This document shows, in pieces, positions 24,096-35,277 of a DNA stretch of 64,000 nucleotides. The stretch lies in contig NW_026947507.1 in NCBI RefSeq assembly GCF_034190915.1, forward strand, positions 15,944,501-16,008,500. Reading direction: 5' to 3'. Below the pieces are notes generated by a model. It ran no database searches. It was given only the letters and a program-made list of their open reading frames with translations, and had not been told where the DNA came from. A program made the position numbers and the translations under genes. Within the stretch, counting starts at the first letter, position 1. Every line of letters begins with the position of its first letter. The DNA is from Cavia porcellus. Taxonomy: Eukaryota > Chordata > Mammalia > Rodentia > Caviidae.

Positions 24096-25147
24096 CAAGA
24101 AAATGACAAAATGAAAGAGCAAAATGCAATCTCAAACCTCCAGTCCATCCCAAACAAGCCTACGGAACATGGACGTAGAAGAAAGTGTAAGCCACATATA
24201 TGAAACTTCTGAAATGATAGCAACTGAAGTAAAGAAACAACTTCATGGAGCTGTAAAGGAACTTAGTTCAGAAACAATCTCCCAGGTAAGAATAAATGAT
24301 AAACATAACAAAAGAAATGCTGAACACATCTAAAGAAAACATAGCTAAAAAAATGAGAATCACTGCAAAAAGACGGAAATATAAAAAAGCATTAAAAGGC
24401 ACGAAACAGATTCAAGGAGATGTCCAGGAAATCAACAATTCCATCAAAAGCTGGCAAAACCAACTGAATGAATGTGAAGACAGACCTTGAAGACTAGATT
24501 GTAGCTAGTGAACAAGAAAGGAAAACTATTTTTAAAATAAAGAATCAGGAAATAACAATTGAACAGTTGCAAGATGATTAAAAGAAAAACAATATAGGAT
24601 TGATAAGTGTAAATTTAAAAAAAGAAGATCACAGCACAAATGACATAAAAATACTATTTTCAGAAGTAATATCTGAACATTTCCCAAGGAAAAGGAATTT
24701 GACCTACAGATAAGTGAAGCATACAGAGCTTCAACTAAAAACAAAAAACAAAACAAAACAAAAAAAAACTATACTCAGACATATAATAATCAACATCCCA
24801 GAAATTCAACATGAGAACAGAATATTTAAAGCTGTTAGATAAAAGAGATAGATTACCTACAAACGAAAGCCCACCAGAATCACAGCAGACTTCTCAACAC
24901 AAACAATGAATCAAGAAGAGCATGGGGTGAAGTATTTCATCTCCTAAAGGAAAATGATTTTCTGCCCAGATTGATGTACCCTGAAAAACTGTCCTTCAAA
25001 ATTGATGGAGAAATAAGACACTTCCATGACAAAGAACAGCTGAAGAACTTAGCGACTACCAAATCAACCCTACAAACAATACTGAAAGATATTCTAGACA
25101 GACATAAATATAACTACGACTCCAAGAACATCAACAGAAAAAAATAA
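24096..25147 (+). pseudogene. L1-B ORF1 pseudogene
   Basis: This encodes remnants of the L1 RNA-binding protein ORF1p, which coats L1 RNA in the ribonucleoprotein. The start region reads MKEQNAISNLQSIPNKP and soon shifts frame. A coiled-coil-like stretch lies at 24296-24490. The C-terminal domain is recognisable at about 24970-25100 from 'YPEKLSFKIDGEIRHF' and 'DKEQLKNLATTKSTL'. Frameshifts and in-frame stops make it non-functional. It is clearly diverged from the ORF1 copy of L1-C, so the two come from different L1 insertions. Confidence 0.85.
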
Positions 25148-25189
25148 GCAATGTAAACAGTGAAACAAAGGGGAAAGGTAAAAAACCAA

Positions 25190-26342
25190 CACCAGAAAAT
25201 ACATGACAAAAATAAACCAACTTATATCAGTTATACTTAATATAAATGGCTTCACTTCACCAATTAAAAGAAACAGATTGGAAAATGAATCAAAAAACAA
25301 CATACAAACATATGTGGTATACAAGAAACCCATCTAACCCAAAAGACAATTAATAGACTTAAAGTCAAAGGATGGAAAACAATAATTCATGTAACGGGAA
25401 CCCCACAAAAGGAATGGGTAGTGATTTTGTGTGTAGACAGTGTGAACTTCACCTAAGGATGATCAGAAGAGATAAACAAGGTCACAATGTACTAGTTAGG
25501 GGAAAATATCAAGAGGAAGAGATAACAATCTAAAAATATATGCACCAAATATGGAAGCAATCAGGTATGTAAAACAAATAGTAAAACAAATGAAAAATCA
25601 AGTAATCAATACCGCAGTTATAATGGGACTTTAACACTCCACTGACAAAGAGCCAGATCAACTAGACAGAAAATCAGCAAAGAAATAACAGAATCGAATC
25701 AACCGTGTGAACAAATGGACATAGTACATATGTACAGAGTGTTCCACCAAACATCAGAATATGCATTCTTCTCAGCTTCACATGGGATATTCTTTAAAAT
25801 AGACCATCTATACTAGCCCAAAGAACATGCTTCAGTAAATGCAAAAAATCGAAATTATCACATGCATATTATCTGATCACAGTGCCATAAAACTAGAAAT
25901 TAATGACAAAAGACACTGCAAAAACTTCATAAACACATGAAAATTAAAAAATACATTCCTGAACAATCAATAGATTACAGAAGAAATTAAAATTAAACAG
26001 TATCTATAAGTAAATGAAAATACAAACACAACTTATTGAATCCTGTGGGATTCAATGAAAACGGTCCTCAGAGGGAAATTTATTGTGGTGAATTCCCACA
26101 TCAGGAAAAAACAACAAACACAAATAAAAAAAACCTCATATCACACCTAAAATATCTAGGAAAAGAAGAGTAAGTCAAGTCCAAATCCAAAAGAAGGGAG
26201 GAAATTATAAAGATCAGAACAGAAATTAATGCAATAGAGACTAAGAAAACAATGCAAAGAGTAAACAAATCAAAGAGTTGGTTCTTTGAAAGAATCAATA
26301 AAATTGATAAGATTCTAGTAAACCTTATTCAAAAAAAGAAAA
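25190..26342 (+). pseudogene. L1-B ORF2 endonuclease fragment
   Basis: The start of ORF2 after ORF1, with a decayed endonuclease domain. The region at 25310-25375 encodes a broken QETHL box. 25750-25830 corresponds to the phenylalanine/serine-rich 'EYAFFSASHG' segment. 26040-26110 matches 'VLRGKFIVVNSHIRKK'. L1 similarity ends at about 26342, after TTATTCAAAAAAAGAAAA. There is no reverse transcriptase from this element. Confidence 0.82.
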
Positions 26343-26599
26343 ATACTTACTTTAATGTCATTAAAACTGGCATAAGAATGAGAGTAAAATAAAGAAAAAA
26401 TAATTTTGCAATTCTGCTTGCTCCAGTGGATGAACCTGAAGGAGATTTGAGAGGAGTACTTCCAAGACTGCCATTTCTATTAAACAGTACTAAAAATAAT
26501 TTATATTTCAACAGTAACCTTAAGAACAACCCTAGTGAACTCATTTTTAAAGATTTACTGCCTAAGAACATATACCAATGTTGTGAAAGTCTCCCTTCA
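26343..26599. other. unassigned segment between L1-B and MaLR
   Basis: This 257-bp piece matches neither the expected L1 ORF2 continuation nor the LTR that follows. It could be part of an older element or filler DNA at a rearrangement junction. Confidence 0.4.
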
Positions 26600-27065
26600 C
26601 ATTGTCTTAGTTACTTTTCTACTCAGACAAACTACTTGACACTCATAAAAAGGGGGAAAAAGTTTATTTAGTTCACAGTTTGTAGAGGTTTCAGTCCATC
26701 GCTGTCTGGTGGCAAGGCAAGGAGGCATGTGGAAGCGAGGCAGCAGATCATGGCAATGGAAGACAACAAAAGCAACAAGAAATAAGACTCTCTTTGTCCT
26801 TTGTATTGCTTGCAGGCTACCCACCTAGTGTGGGTGTAGCATTCATACACTTAATCCTAGCATTGGATCATGAATCAATCACAACTCTGGATTCAGCTAC
26901 CTCAAATAAACATACAAAATGCCTGTCTCCATCTAGGTACAAACAATAGTATTCCACCCCTGGTCTCCAAAGTCATATGCACATCCTTTATGCAAAAGGC
27001 ATTTAGTCCATCTCCAAGAATTGTCAAACTCCTAACAGATTTAGCATTGCTGAGAAGTCTAAGAA
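26600..27065 (-). mobile_element. ERVL-MaLR LTR plus internal fragment, minus strand
   Basis: On the plus strand GTCTTAGTTACTTTTCTACT opens a reverse-complemented LTR containing AGTTCACAGTTTGTAGAGGT, TTTCAGTCCATCGCTGTCTG and CAGCAGATCATGGCAATGGA. The part from about 26950, with ATTCCACCCCTGGTCTCCAA and onward, resembles the adjoining MaLR internal region. It belongs to the same broad group as the LTR at 55414-55771. No coding sequence. Confidence 0.7.
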
Positions 27066-27089
27066 CCACATATTAACTCAAAAGGGGAA

Positions 27090-28173
27090 AATGGCAAAAT
27101 GAACAAGCAAGTTGCAATCTCAAACATTTGGTCCACCAGGAGCAAGTACAGAAGACACTGAAATAGAAGACTTCAAAAATAACACACCGGAAATTTCTGA
27201 AAATATAGCGAGTGAAAAACAAACAAACAAACAAACAAACTCCATGAGGCTATAGAGGAAATCAAATTAGAAGTCCTCTCCCATGTAAAGATAGAAATAA
27301 CAATCTTAGTAAAGGAGTTGCTGAGCACAGTTAAAGAAGAAATAGAGAAAAAGTACAAGAGCATGGAAAACTGATTGAAACCTTGAATGAACAATATAGA
27401 AAACAAGCACAATTCATGAAACAAACTCAAAGAGATATCCAAGAAACAAAAAATTCTATTCAAAGCTTGCAAAACCGTTTAAATGAAGCTGAGGATAAGA
27501 CTTCAGACCTTGAGGACAGGACTGCAATTAGTGATCATGAAAGGATAGAACTTTTACAAATAATAAAGCAGCATGAAATGACAATCCAGCAGCTTTAAGG
27601 TGATGCCAGGAGCAACAATGCAAGATTAATAGGCATCAGTGAAGATACAAGAGTCAGTGCAAATGACATAACTAAAATATTCCCAGAAGTAATAGTAGAA
27701 AAATTTCCCAAACAAGGAGAAAATTCTGATATACAGATAAGTGAGGTATATAAAATGCCAAACAGTCACAACCAACATAAATCTACATCCAGACATATAA
27801 TAATTAAGATCTCAGACATATAGCATAAAAACAGAATGCTGAAAGCTGTTAGAGAAAAGAAACAACTCACCTATCAAGGAAAGCCCATTAGAATCACAGC
27901 CGATTCTTCAGCACAAACCCTCAAGTCAAGACAAACTTGGTGTGAGGTATTTCAAGTTCTGAAAGAAAACAACCCAAACTGATGTACCCAGAAAAATTTT
28001 CATTCAAATGTAATGGAGAAACAAGACATTTCCATGACAAAGAACAACTGAAGAAATCCATGTCCACCAAACCAACCCTAGAAAGAGTATTGAAAAACAT
28101 ACTAGACAGAGATAAAAATGACCAAAAGCCCCAGAACAACAGAAAGAAACCACCAGGTAGGACAAGCAATTAA
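27090..28173 (+). pseudogene. L1-C ORF1 pseudogene
   Basis: ORF1p remnant of about 350 codons' length. The N-terminus reads from MNKQVAISN. A coiled-coil region (27383-27598) includes FMKQTQRDIQETKNSIQSLQ and 'NRLNEAEDKTSDLEDR'. The C-terminal domain (27982-28173) starts MYPEKFSFKCNGETRHFHDK and ends in a basic tail rich in N, K and R. Several frameshifts break it. In an active L1 this protein forms trimers and binds L1 RNA. Confidence 0.9.
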
Positions 28174-31100
28174 ACAAGAGGGAAAAGCAGCAAGCAAACA
28201 ACTGGAACATAACATAGCAAAGTCTAACGAGTACATATCAGTAATATCCATAAATGTAAATGGCCTCAATTCACATATCAAAAGAGATAGGTTGACAGAA
28301 TGGATCAAGAAACATGATCCCACAACATGCTGTATACAAGAAACACATCTGTCCCAAAAGGAAACTCATAGATTAAAAGTCAAAGGATGAAAAACAGTAT
28401 TCCATGCATCAGGAATACAAAAAAACCTGGGGTAACTCTTCTATTTGCAGGCAATGTGACTTTCAAACTTTAAATGATTAAAAGAGATAAATAAGGTCAC
28501 TATATTCTCATTAGTGGAAAAATTCAAGAGGAAGAACTAACTAACAATCATAAATATATATGCACCAAATACAGGAGCACCCAACTATATAAGACAGATA
28601 CTAATGGACGTGAAAAATCAATTACACAAGAACACCATTATGACAGGGGATCTTAACAGCCCACTGTCATAAAGAGATAGATCAACTAGACAAAATGTCA
28701 GCAAAGAAGTAATAGAACTGAATCATACCTGCAAGCAATTGGACTTAGTAGATGTTTACAGAGTGTTTCACCCAACCATACCAGAATACACATTCTTCTC
28801 AGCTGCGCATAGAACATTCTCCAAAATGGACCATATATTATCCCATAAAACATTCTTAAGTACCTGCAAAGATACTGAAATTATCCCAGGTGTAATATTT
28901 GACCACAGTCCCCTGAAATTGGAAGTTAATGGCAAAATAAATTGCAAAACCTGCATAAACATGGAAATTAAATAACCTTTTGAATAACCAGTGGGCTACA
29001 GATGAAATTAAAGAAGAAATAAAGCAATATTTAAAATTCAATCAAAATGCAGAAGCACCATACTGTAATCTGTGGGATGCAATGAAAGTGGTCTTAAGAG
29101 GGAAATATATAGCAATAAATTGTATCAAAAAAAGACAACGAGCACAAATAAACAACTTAATGCTTCATCTCAAGCTTTAGAAAAAGAAGAGCAAGTCAAA
29201 CCCAAAGCTCATAGATGAGAGGAAATTGTAAAGATTAGAGCAGAAATCAATGCAATTGAAACTAAAATTAATGAATCAAAAAGCCAGTTTTTTGAGAGAA
29301 TAAACAAAATTGATAAACCTCTAGTTAACCTTATAAAGAAAAACAAAGAAAAAAACCCAAATTCACACAATAGAGACTGAAAAGGTGGAAATTACTACAG
29401 ATAACAATGCAATTCAAAAGATCATGAATACCTACTTTGAAAATCTCTGCACACAGAGAATGGAAAACACAGAGTAAATGAACAGATTCCTAGAAACATA
29501 TGAACTACCAAAGCTCATCCAAGAAGATATAACAATTTTGAGGAACCCAGTATCAGCTATTGAAATTGAAAATGTAATTAAAAACTTACCAGCAAAGAAA
29601 TGCCCAGGTCCTGATAGACTCCTGGCTGAATTCTACAAGAAATTTAGAGCAGATTTGATGCCAATACTCCTTAAACTCTTCAATGAAATTGAAAAGGAAG
29701 CAATCCTCGCTAAATCATTCCTGGAGGCAAGTATTACTATCATATCAAAACCAGAGAAAGACCCAACGAAAAAGGAGAACTATAGGCCAATCTCACTAGT
29801 GAACATTGACGCAAAGATTCTCAGTAAAATACTGGAAAATAGAATGCAGAACATCATCAAGATTATACATCATGATCAGTGGCATTCATTCTAGGAATGT
29901 AGGGTGGTTTAACATATGCGAATCAATAAACGTAATACACCACATCAACAGAGCCAAAAACAAAAACCACATGATCATCTCAATAGATGCACTAAAAGTT
30001 TTTGATAAAGTCCAACACATGTTCATGACAAAAGCCCTTCAGAAACTTGGAATCCATGGTGTCTACCTCAATCTTATAAAGGCCATCTATGACAAACCAG
30101 CAGTCAACATTATACTAAATGGACAAAAACTAAAAGCTTTCACTTTAAAATCAGGAACAGGAAAAGGATCTCCTTTATTACCACTCCTATTCAATATAGT
30201 TCTGGAAACATTAGCCAGGGCAATCAGACAGGAGAGTGAAATAAAAAGTATTAAGATAAGAAAGGAAGAAGTTAAATTATCATTATTGCAGGTGACATGT
30301 TACTTTATATAGAAGACCTGAAAACTTCCATTAAAAGACTACTAAAAGTAATAAACAAATTCAGCAGTGTAGCTGGATACAATGTCAATACTCAAAAAAC
30401 AATAGCATTCCTGTACACAAACAAAAAACTCAGTCAGAGAGAAATTATGAAGATATCACCCTTCACAATAGCAGCTAAAAAATAAAATTCTTAGGAATCA
30501 ACCTAAGAATGTAAAAGACTTATATGCAGAAAATAATGCTACACTAAAAATGATATTGTAGAAGATATTAGAAAATGGAAGGATACTCTTTGCTTCTGGC
30601 TAGGAAGAACCAACATTGTGAAAATGGCCATACTCCCCAAACTGTTACACAGATGTAATGCAATCCCAATCAAAATACCATTAATATACCTCACAGATCT
30701 AGAGTAAACACTCCTAAAATTCATTTAGAAACATTAGAAACCTTGAATAGCAAAGGCAATTCTGGGAAACAAAGGCAAAGCAGCAGTCATCTTAATTCCT
30801 GACTTGAAACTATACTACAAAGCCAAAGTGATAAATCAGCATGGTACTGGCAATGAAAAAGACCTGAGTATCAATGGAACAGATTAAGATTCAAGCAAAA
30901 CTACAAAGACACTCAGCCACCTGACAGTTGACAAAGAAGTTAAACATGTTCCCTGGAAGAAGGATAGCCTCTGTAATAAATGGTGTTGGAAAAAATGACT
31001 CTCCACACACCGAAGACTGAAACTAGATTCATGCCTATGACCATGCACAAAACTAATTTCTATATAGATCAAAGACCTAAATATTAAAACAGAAACACTA

Positions 31101-31960
31101 AATCTACTCGAAGACAAGGTAAGTAGAAGTCGTGGAGACAGAGGAGTAGGCAGAGAATTCATGAACGAAAAGCAAACTGTACAGGAAACACTTCAAAGAA
31201 ACAAAAACTGGGATCTCATATTATTGAAAAGTTTCTGCACTTCACAAGAATTCACCAATGGAATGAAAAGAAAATCCACAGAATGGAAAAGAATTTTAGC
31301 CTGCAAACCCTCTGACAAAGGGCTTATGTCTAGAACATATCAAGCCCCCCAAATTCAAAACTCTCTCCAAAAATGGGCATCTGAGATAAACAGTTCTCAG
31401 TTGAAGATATACAAATGGCAAATAAATGCATGAAGAAATGTTCACCATCACTGGTCACTTGAGAAAAGCAAATTAAAACAGCATTGAGATTTCACTTCAC
31501 TTTGGAAAGAATAGCTGCCATCAAGAAATGAACTGATAACAGATGTTGGTGAGGCTTGGGGAAAAGGAACACTGCTCTACTGCTGGTGGCAGTGTAGACT
31601 GGTGCAACAACTATGGGAACTAGTATGGAGAATTCTCAGAAGACTGGGATTGGAACTTCCATTCAAACCATCTATTCCCCTCCTGGGTATTTTCCCAGAA
31701 AAACTGAAAAGGCCATACCACCATGATATATGTGCATCCATGTCCATAGAAGCATGATTTGTAATAGCTAAATCTTGAAAACAACCAAGATGCCCATCAA
31801 CTGCAGAGTGGATGCAAAATATGTGGAATTTTTATACAAAGGAATGTTACTCAGCTATAAAAAAGGGATGATCTTTGAGCCTTCTTAGGCAAATGGAGAC
31901 AACTTGAGGTTATCCTCATTAGTGAAATAAATAAGAATCATATTTACAAATATCACATTG
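28174..31960 (+). pseudogene. L1-C ORF2 pseudogene (endonuclease and reverse transcriptase)
   Basis: ORF2p combines an APE-like endonuclease with a reverse transcriptase that copies L1 RNA at the nicked target. Visible parts in order are: endonuclease N-terminus with NVNGLNSHIKRDRLTEWI and QETHLSQKETHRLKVKG, then a stop (28238-28390); endonuclease C-terminus with 'FFSAAHRTFSKMDH' and 'FDHSPLKLEVN' (28739-28975); RT start with KKCPGPDRLLAEFY and [12 protein letters not shown] (29478-29894); motif A region [14 protein letters not shown] and motif B region [20 protein letters not shown] (29806-30312). At the active-site box (30281-30300) one T is missing and the first Asp codon is changed to Gly. 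The C-terminal part is recognisable to about 31900. Many stops and frameshifts make it dead. Confidence 0.92.
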
Positions 31961-33050
31961 TGTCTTTAGTGTAAAAAGTAACAAGAAACACAGAAATAAA
32001 ACTCAAAATGTGCAATTGTTATTATAAAAAGAGAGGAAAAGAAAGTGATCTAAAGGATATAATTGCATGTATGTTTAAGTGTGCAGGATTGATAACCATA
32101 TTACTAAATTTTTGTTGGATCATTGAGCAGAACTGTTTGCAGTCTTGTTCTTTAAATGTCCACTTTGTATGCTTTACTTTTATAAATTGAAAAACTATTT
32201 TGAAGATTTTGAACAATTATGTAACTTATCAACTAGTGATTTGTTACTATTTATTTTTTTGGAACTTTTTATCTTTAAATAAAATAAAAATTTTAATAAA
32301 AAGCTAACATTCATAGGATTAAATTAATTTTTATGTTTATTTGTGCTAATCTGAGTAATGCTTTTGATGATAACTATGCAACATGACAACCTTAGGTGTG
32401 TTTCTACCACCTTGCTTTGAAATATATTGCTATTGTTGTTGGCTCTTTGTTATTGTTATTTGTCTTTTTTTCCTTGTGTTTTTCTTTGTTTTGTTTTTCT
32501 CTGTAATACAGAAAAGATAGATGTTTATGTATAGACCTACACATGCCTAGATTTTCTCCTAAAGAGTTTACAAGAATTCATTTTATTATATATTATGGTA
32601 TCAACAGCTACTTAGAAGAAAATGAGACATTATGGCAGCCATTACTGATTTCCTAACATCTTGTCTTGAAGTCCACTAATACTTTTGTTCTTTGTTTTGA
32701 TTTTAGTTTGTATTCTGTTATTTGATTTCAAAATCTGTGAAGATATGGGCAGCTATTTTGAAGAGAACAAGAGACATTATGGCAGGCATTGTTGAGTTTC
32801 CTATTGTCTGGTTTTAAAGTCTTGTAATGCTTTCATTCTTTTTTTTAATCAGTTTTATATTTTTTGTTTTGTTTGAATTCATTGTGTGTGAAAATATGAA
32901 CAACTATTTTGAAGAAAAACAAAAGATGTGAAAGCCATTGTTGAGTTCATGTTGTCTTTTTTTGAAATCCTATGTTGCTTGTATTGTTTTGTTCTGATAT
33001 GCTTTGCTCTGTTTTTTCCTTTTGATTTTCTTCAAAATAAATAATTTAAT
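31961..33050 (+). other. L1 3' UTR, about 1.1 kb, with tandem repeats
   Basis: AT-rich sequence after ORF2 with polyadenylation-type AATAAA words near 32280 and 33035-33050. It has T- and G-rich stretches and the repeats listed separately. It ends where L1-A resumes. It may comprise the ends of two L1 elements, since an A-rich segment at 32275-32305 looks like an internal tail. Confidence 0.6.
32605..33050 (+). repeat. three tandem units of about 145-151 bp in an L1 3' UTR
   Basis: Units begin at 32605 (CAGCTACTTAGAAGAAAATG), 32750 (CAGCTATTTTGAAGAGAACA) and 32901 (CAACTATTTTGAAGAAAAAC). Each has AAGAGACATTATGGCAG or a variant, then GCCATTGTTGAGTT, a T-rich middle and a run ending GTGAAAATATG-like before the next unit. 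A weaker related start (AAACTATTTTGAAGATTTTG) occurs near 32190. Confidence 0.85.
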
Positions 33051-34990
33051 AAAGTCCCATGCCAATTCAAGATAAATGCACCACAGAAAATTGGAACAGA
33101 TGATCTTTATCTCAATATGACATAAATCATTTACACCAGTCAACAACCAATGTCATAATATATGGACACAAAAAATTTCAAAGCTTTCATTCTAAATTCA
33201 AGAACAAGACAAGCATGTTCAGCATCTGTATTACTAATCAATATAGTTCTGGGAACATTACCAGAGCAATTAGGGAAGAGAAAGAAATAAAAGGAATAAG
33301 GATAGCAATGTAAGAAGTTAAATTATCATTATTTGCAGATAACATCAGACAACATGGTACTTGGCATAGAAGGATGCAATAAAACTTTACCATGTACTGC
33401 TAGATTAAATAACCAAATGCACTCATGTAGCTACAAAATCAACACTCAAAAGTCACTAGAATTCCTATATAAAAATAACGTATTTACTGAAAGAGAAATG
33501 ATGGAAACTACTCCTTTCAAAATAGAGTCAAAAAATTGAAATATTTTGGAATCAGTCTAATGAATGAAGACAAAGACCATTACACAGAAGACTGTTATAC
33601 TCTGCAGAAGAAGACTGAAAATGATATCAGAAAATACAAGGATATCTCTTATTCATGTTAGGAAAAACAAATATTGTGAAAATGGCCATACTTCCAAGTT
33701 TGCCATACAGATTTAATGTAATCTCAAACAAAACAGCAATAGAAAACTTCATACTATTAGGAAAAAAAAAATCCTAAAATTCTTTTGGAAACAGACAAGA
33801 CCTAGAATGGAGAAAAGCAACTCTTGGAAACAAAATCAGGGCACTGACTTGAAATTATACTACAAAACTACTGTGATAAAAACAGCATGGTATCAGTACT
33901 TAAACAAATCAATAACAACAAAACCTAGCAACAATCACAACAACAATAACAATAACAAAAATGATCTGAGAATCAATGGAACAGATTGGAAAGTATAGAA
34001 ACAACACCAAGCATTCAGCCACCTTATCTTTGAGACAGAGTCTAAGCACCTTTACAGGGGAAAGATAGGCTCTTTAACAAATGACACTGGCAAAACTGGC
34101 CTTATACATACTAAAGATTAAATGTAACTGCATATATTTCATCATGCACTAAATTAAATCAAAATGGATCAAAGATCTAAATATTAAAACAGAAAAACTA
34201 ACTCTGCTGGAAGATAGGATAAGCAAAACTCTTGAAGATATAGGTGAAGGTAAAATCTCTATGAACAAAACCCCAATAACACAGGAAATATTATAAATTA
34301 TCAACAAGTGAGATCTCATCTTATTAAAAAAGCTTTTGCACAGGAAAAGAAGCCACCAACAGAGTGAAAATGCAGCCCACAGAGCATGAAAGCATTTTGC
34401 CAGCTGTTCCTTATTCAAAAGACTACTATCTAGACTAAAAAAATAACTTTAAAAAATCTGCCCACCCCAAATTTAAATAATTTATCCAAAAATGGACACC
34501 TGAAATGGATAGACACTTCTCAGATAAAAAGGTACAAAGGACAAATAAATATGTGAAAAAATGTTTCATATCATTGATCATCCAAGAGATGCAAATTAGA
34601 ACAGCATTGAGATTCTATCTCACTCCAGAAAGAACAGTTCTTATTAAGAAATAAAAAATGCTGGTGGGACTCTGGGGGAAAATGGACTTATTTCCTCTCT
34701 GCTGTTGGTGGAAGTTAGAGTGGTGCAACCACTGTGGCAATCAGTGTGGAGAGTCCTTAAAAATCTAAAAGTAGAGATTCATTTTGACCCAGGTTTTCCT
34801 TTTCTTGATATCTTCTTGAAATAATTAAAAGTATAATGTTACAGAGATAGAGCACACTCATGTTCATAGCAGCATGATTTGTAATAGCTAAATCTTGGAA
34901 ACATTCCAAATGCTTATCAAGGGAGGAATGAATAAAGAAAATGTGTTTTACTTTTATACAATGGAGTACTACTCTGCCATAAAGACAGCT
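33051..34990 (+). pseudogene. L1-A ORF2 fragment, RT to C-terminus
   Basis: Resumes L1-A in the reverse transcriptase immediately after the point lost at 23493. Segments read as decayed 'ALQKIGTDDLYLNMT', motif B '...SASVLLINIVLGTLPEQLGKR' and the active-site box at about 33325-33345, where the second Asp is changed (LSLFADN). 33400-33540 and 33800-34420 continue through the thumb and C-terminal parts with many stops. The final section includes GTAATAGCTAAATCTTGGAA near 34882. The frame is disrupted throughout. Confidence 0.88.
33936..33962. repeat. short (ACA/ATA)n tract
   Basis: CAACAACAATAACAATAACA within L1-A ORF2, giving an asparagine run in one frame. It is a small local expansion. Confidence 0.7.
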
Positions 34991-35033
34991 AAACTTAATT
35001 GTTTCTAGGTAAATGGTTGCACGTAAGAACATA

Positions 35034-35098
35034 CTCTTCTCTCTGTCTCTGTCTCTGTCTCTGTCTCTCTTCTCTCTCTCTGTCTCTGTCTCTCTCTG

Positions 35099-35189
<91 letters not shown>
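35034..35189. repeat. (TC)n(TG)n compound microsatellite
   Basis: CT-rich with TCTG interruptions to 35159, then an uninterrupted TG run of about 14 units. It probably grew from the poly-A tail of the adjoining minus-strand SINE. Confidence 0.95.
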
Positions 35190-35191
<2 letters not shown>

Positions 35192-35269
35192 TGGTACCAG
35201 GAACCAAACTCAGTACCTCCCACTTGCCAACTGGGTACTTGTGCTGCTAAGCTATATCCCTGCCCCATC
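35034..35269 (-). mobile_element. ID-like SINE with expanded (GA)n(CA)n tail
   Basis: The minus-strand body lies at 35190-35266 (plus strand TTGGTACCAGGAACCAAACT, then CTTGCCAACTGGGTACTTGT and TGCTAAGCTATATCCCTGCC). Its A-tail side has become a 150-bp compound microsatellite (TC)n(TG)n at 35034-35189. AGAACATA flanks the insertion on both sides (35026-35033 and 35270-35277). The host L1-A 3' sequence continues after it. Long serine-rich and cysteine/valine ORFs here come only from the dinucleotide repeats. Confidence 0.88.
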
Positions 35270-35277
35270 AGAACATA

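Larger units (their letters stand above)
23494..33050 (+). mobile_element. nested block of L1-B, MaLR and L1-C inside L1-A
   Basis: L1-A breaks after 23493 and resumes at 33051. The flanks AAAGACCAACACCAATT (23477-23493) and AAAGTCCCATGCCAATT (33051-33067) match at 13 of 17 positions and look like an old target-site duplication. The block ends in an A-rich AAAATAAATAATTTAATA stretch, as expected of an L1 tail. Inside it are a 5' L1 portion (L1-B, 23494-26342), an unassigned piece, a MaLR piece (26600-27065) and a second, longer L1 (L1-C, from about 27066). Confidence 0.75.
27066..33050 (+). mobile_element. L1-C, nearly complete L1 without 5' UTR
   Basis: This contains ORF1 (about 27090-28173), ORF2 (about 28174-31960) and a long 3' UTR. 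It lacks a recognisable 5' UTR, since ORF1 starts only some 25 bp after the MaLR piece. Its 3' UTR differs from the common L1 tail seen at 35620, 35876 and 57824, so it belongs to another L1 subfamily. An A-rich stretch at 32275-32305 could be its true end, in which case 32306-33050 belongs to L1-B. Confidence 0.8.

Noticed and set aside
27383..27598. Independent coiled-coil protein gene
   Set aside because: The sequence is the coiled-coil part of L1 ORF1, with the C-terminal domain following downstream in a shifted frame.
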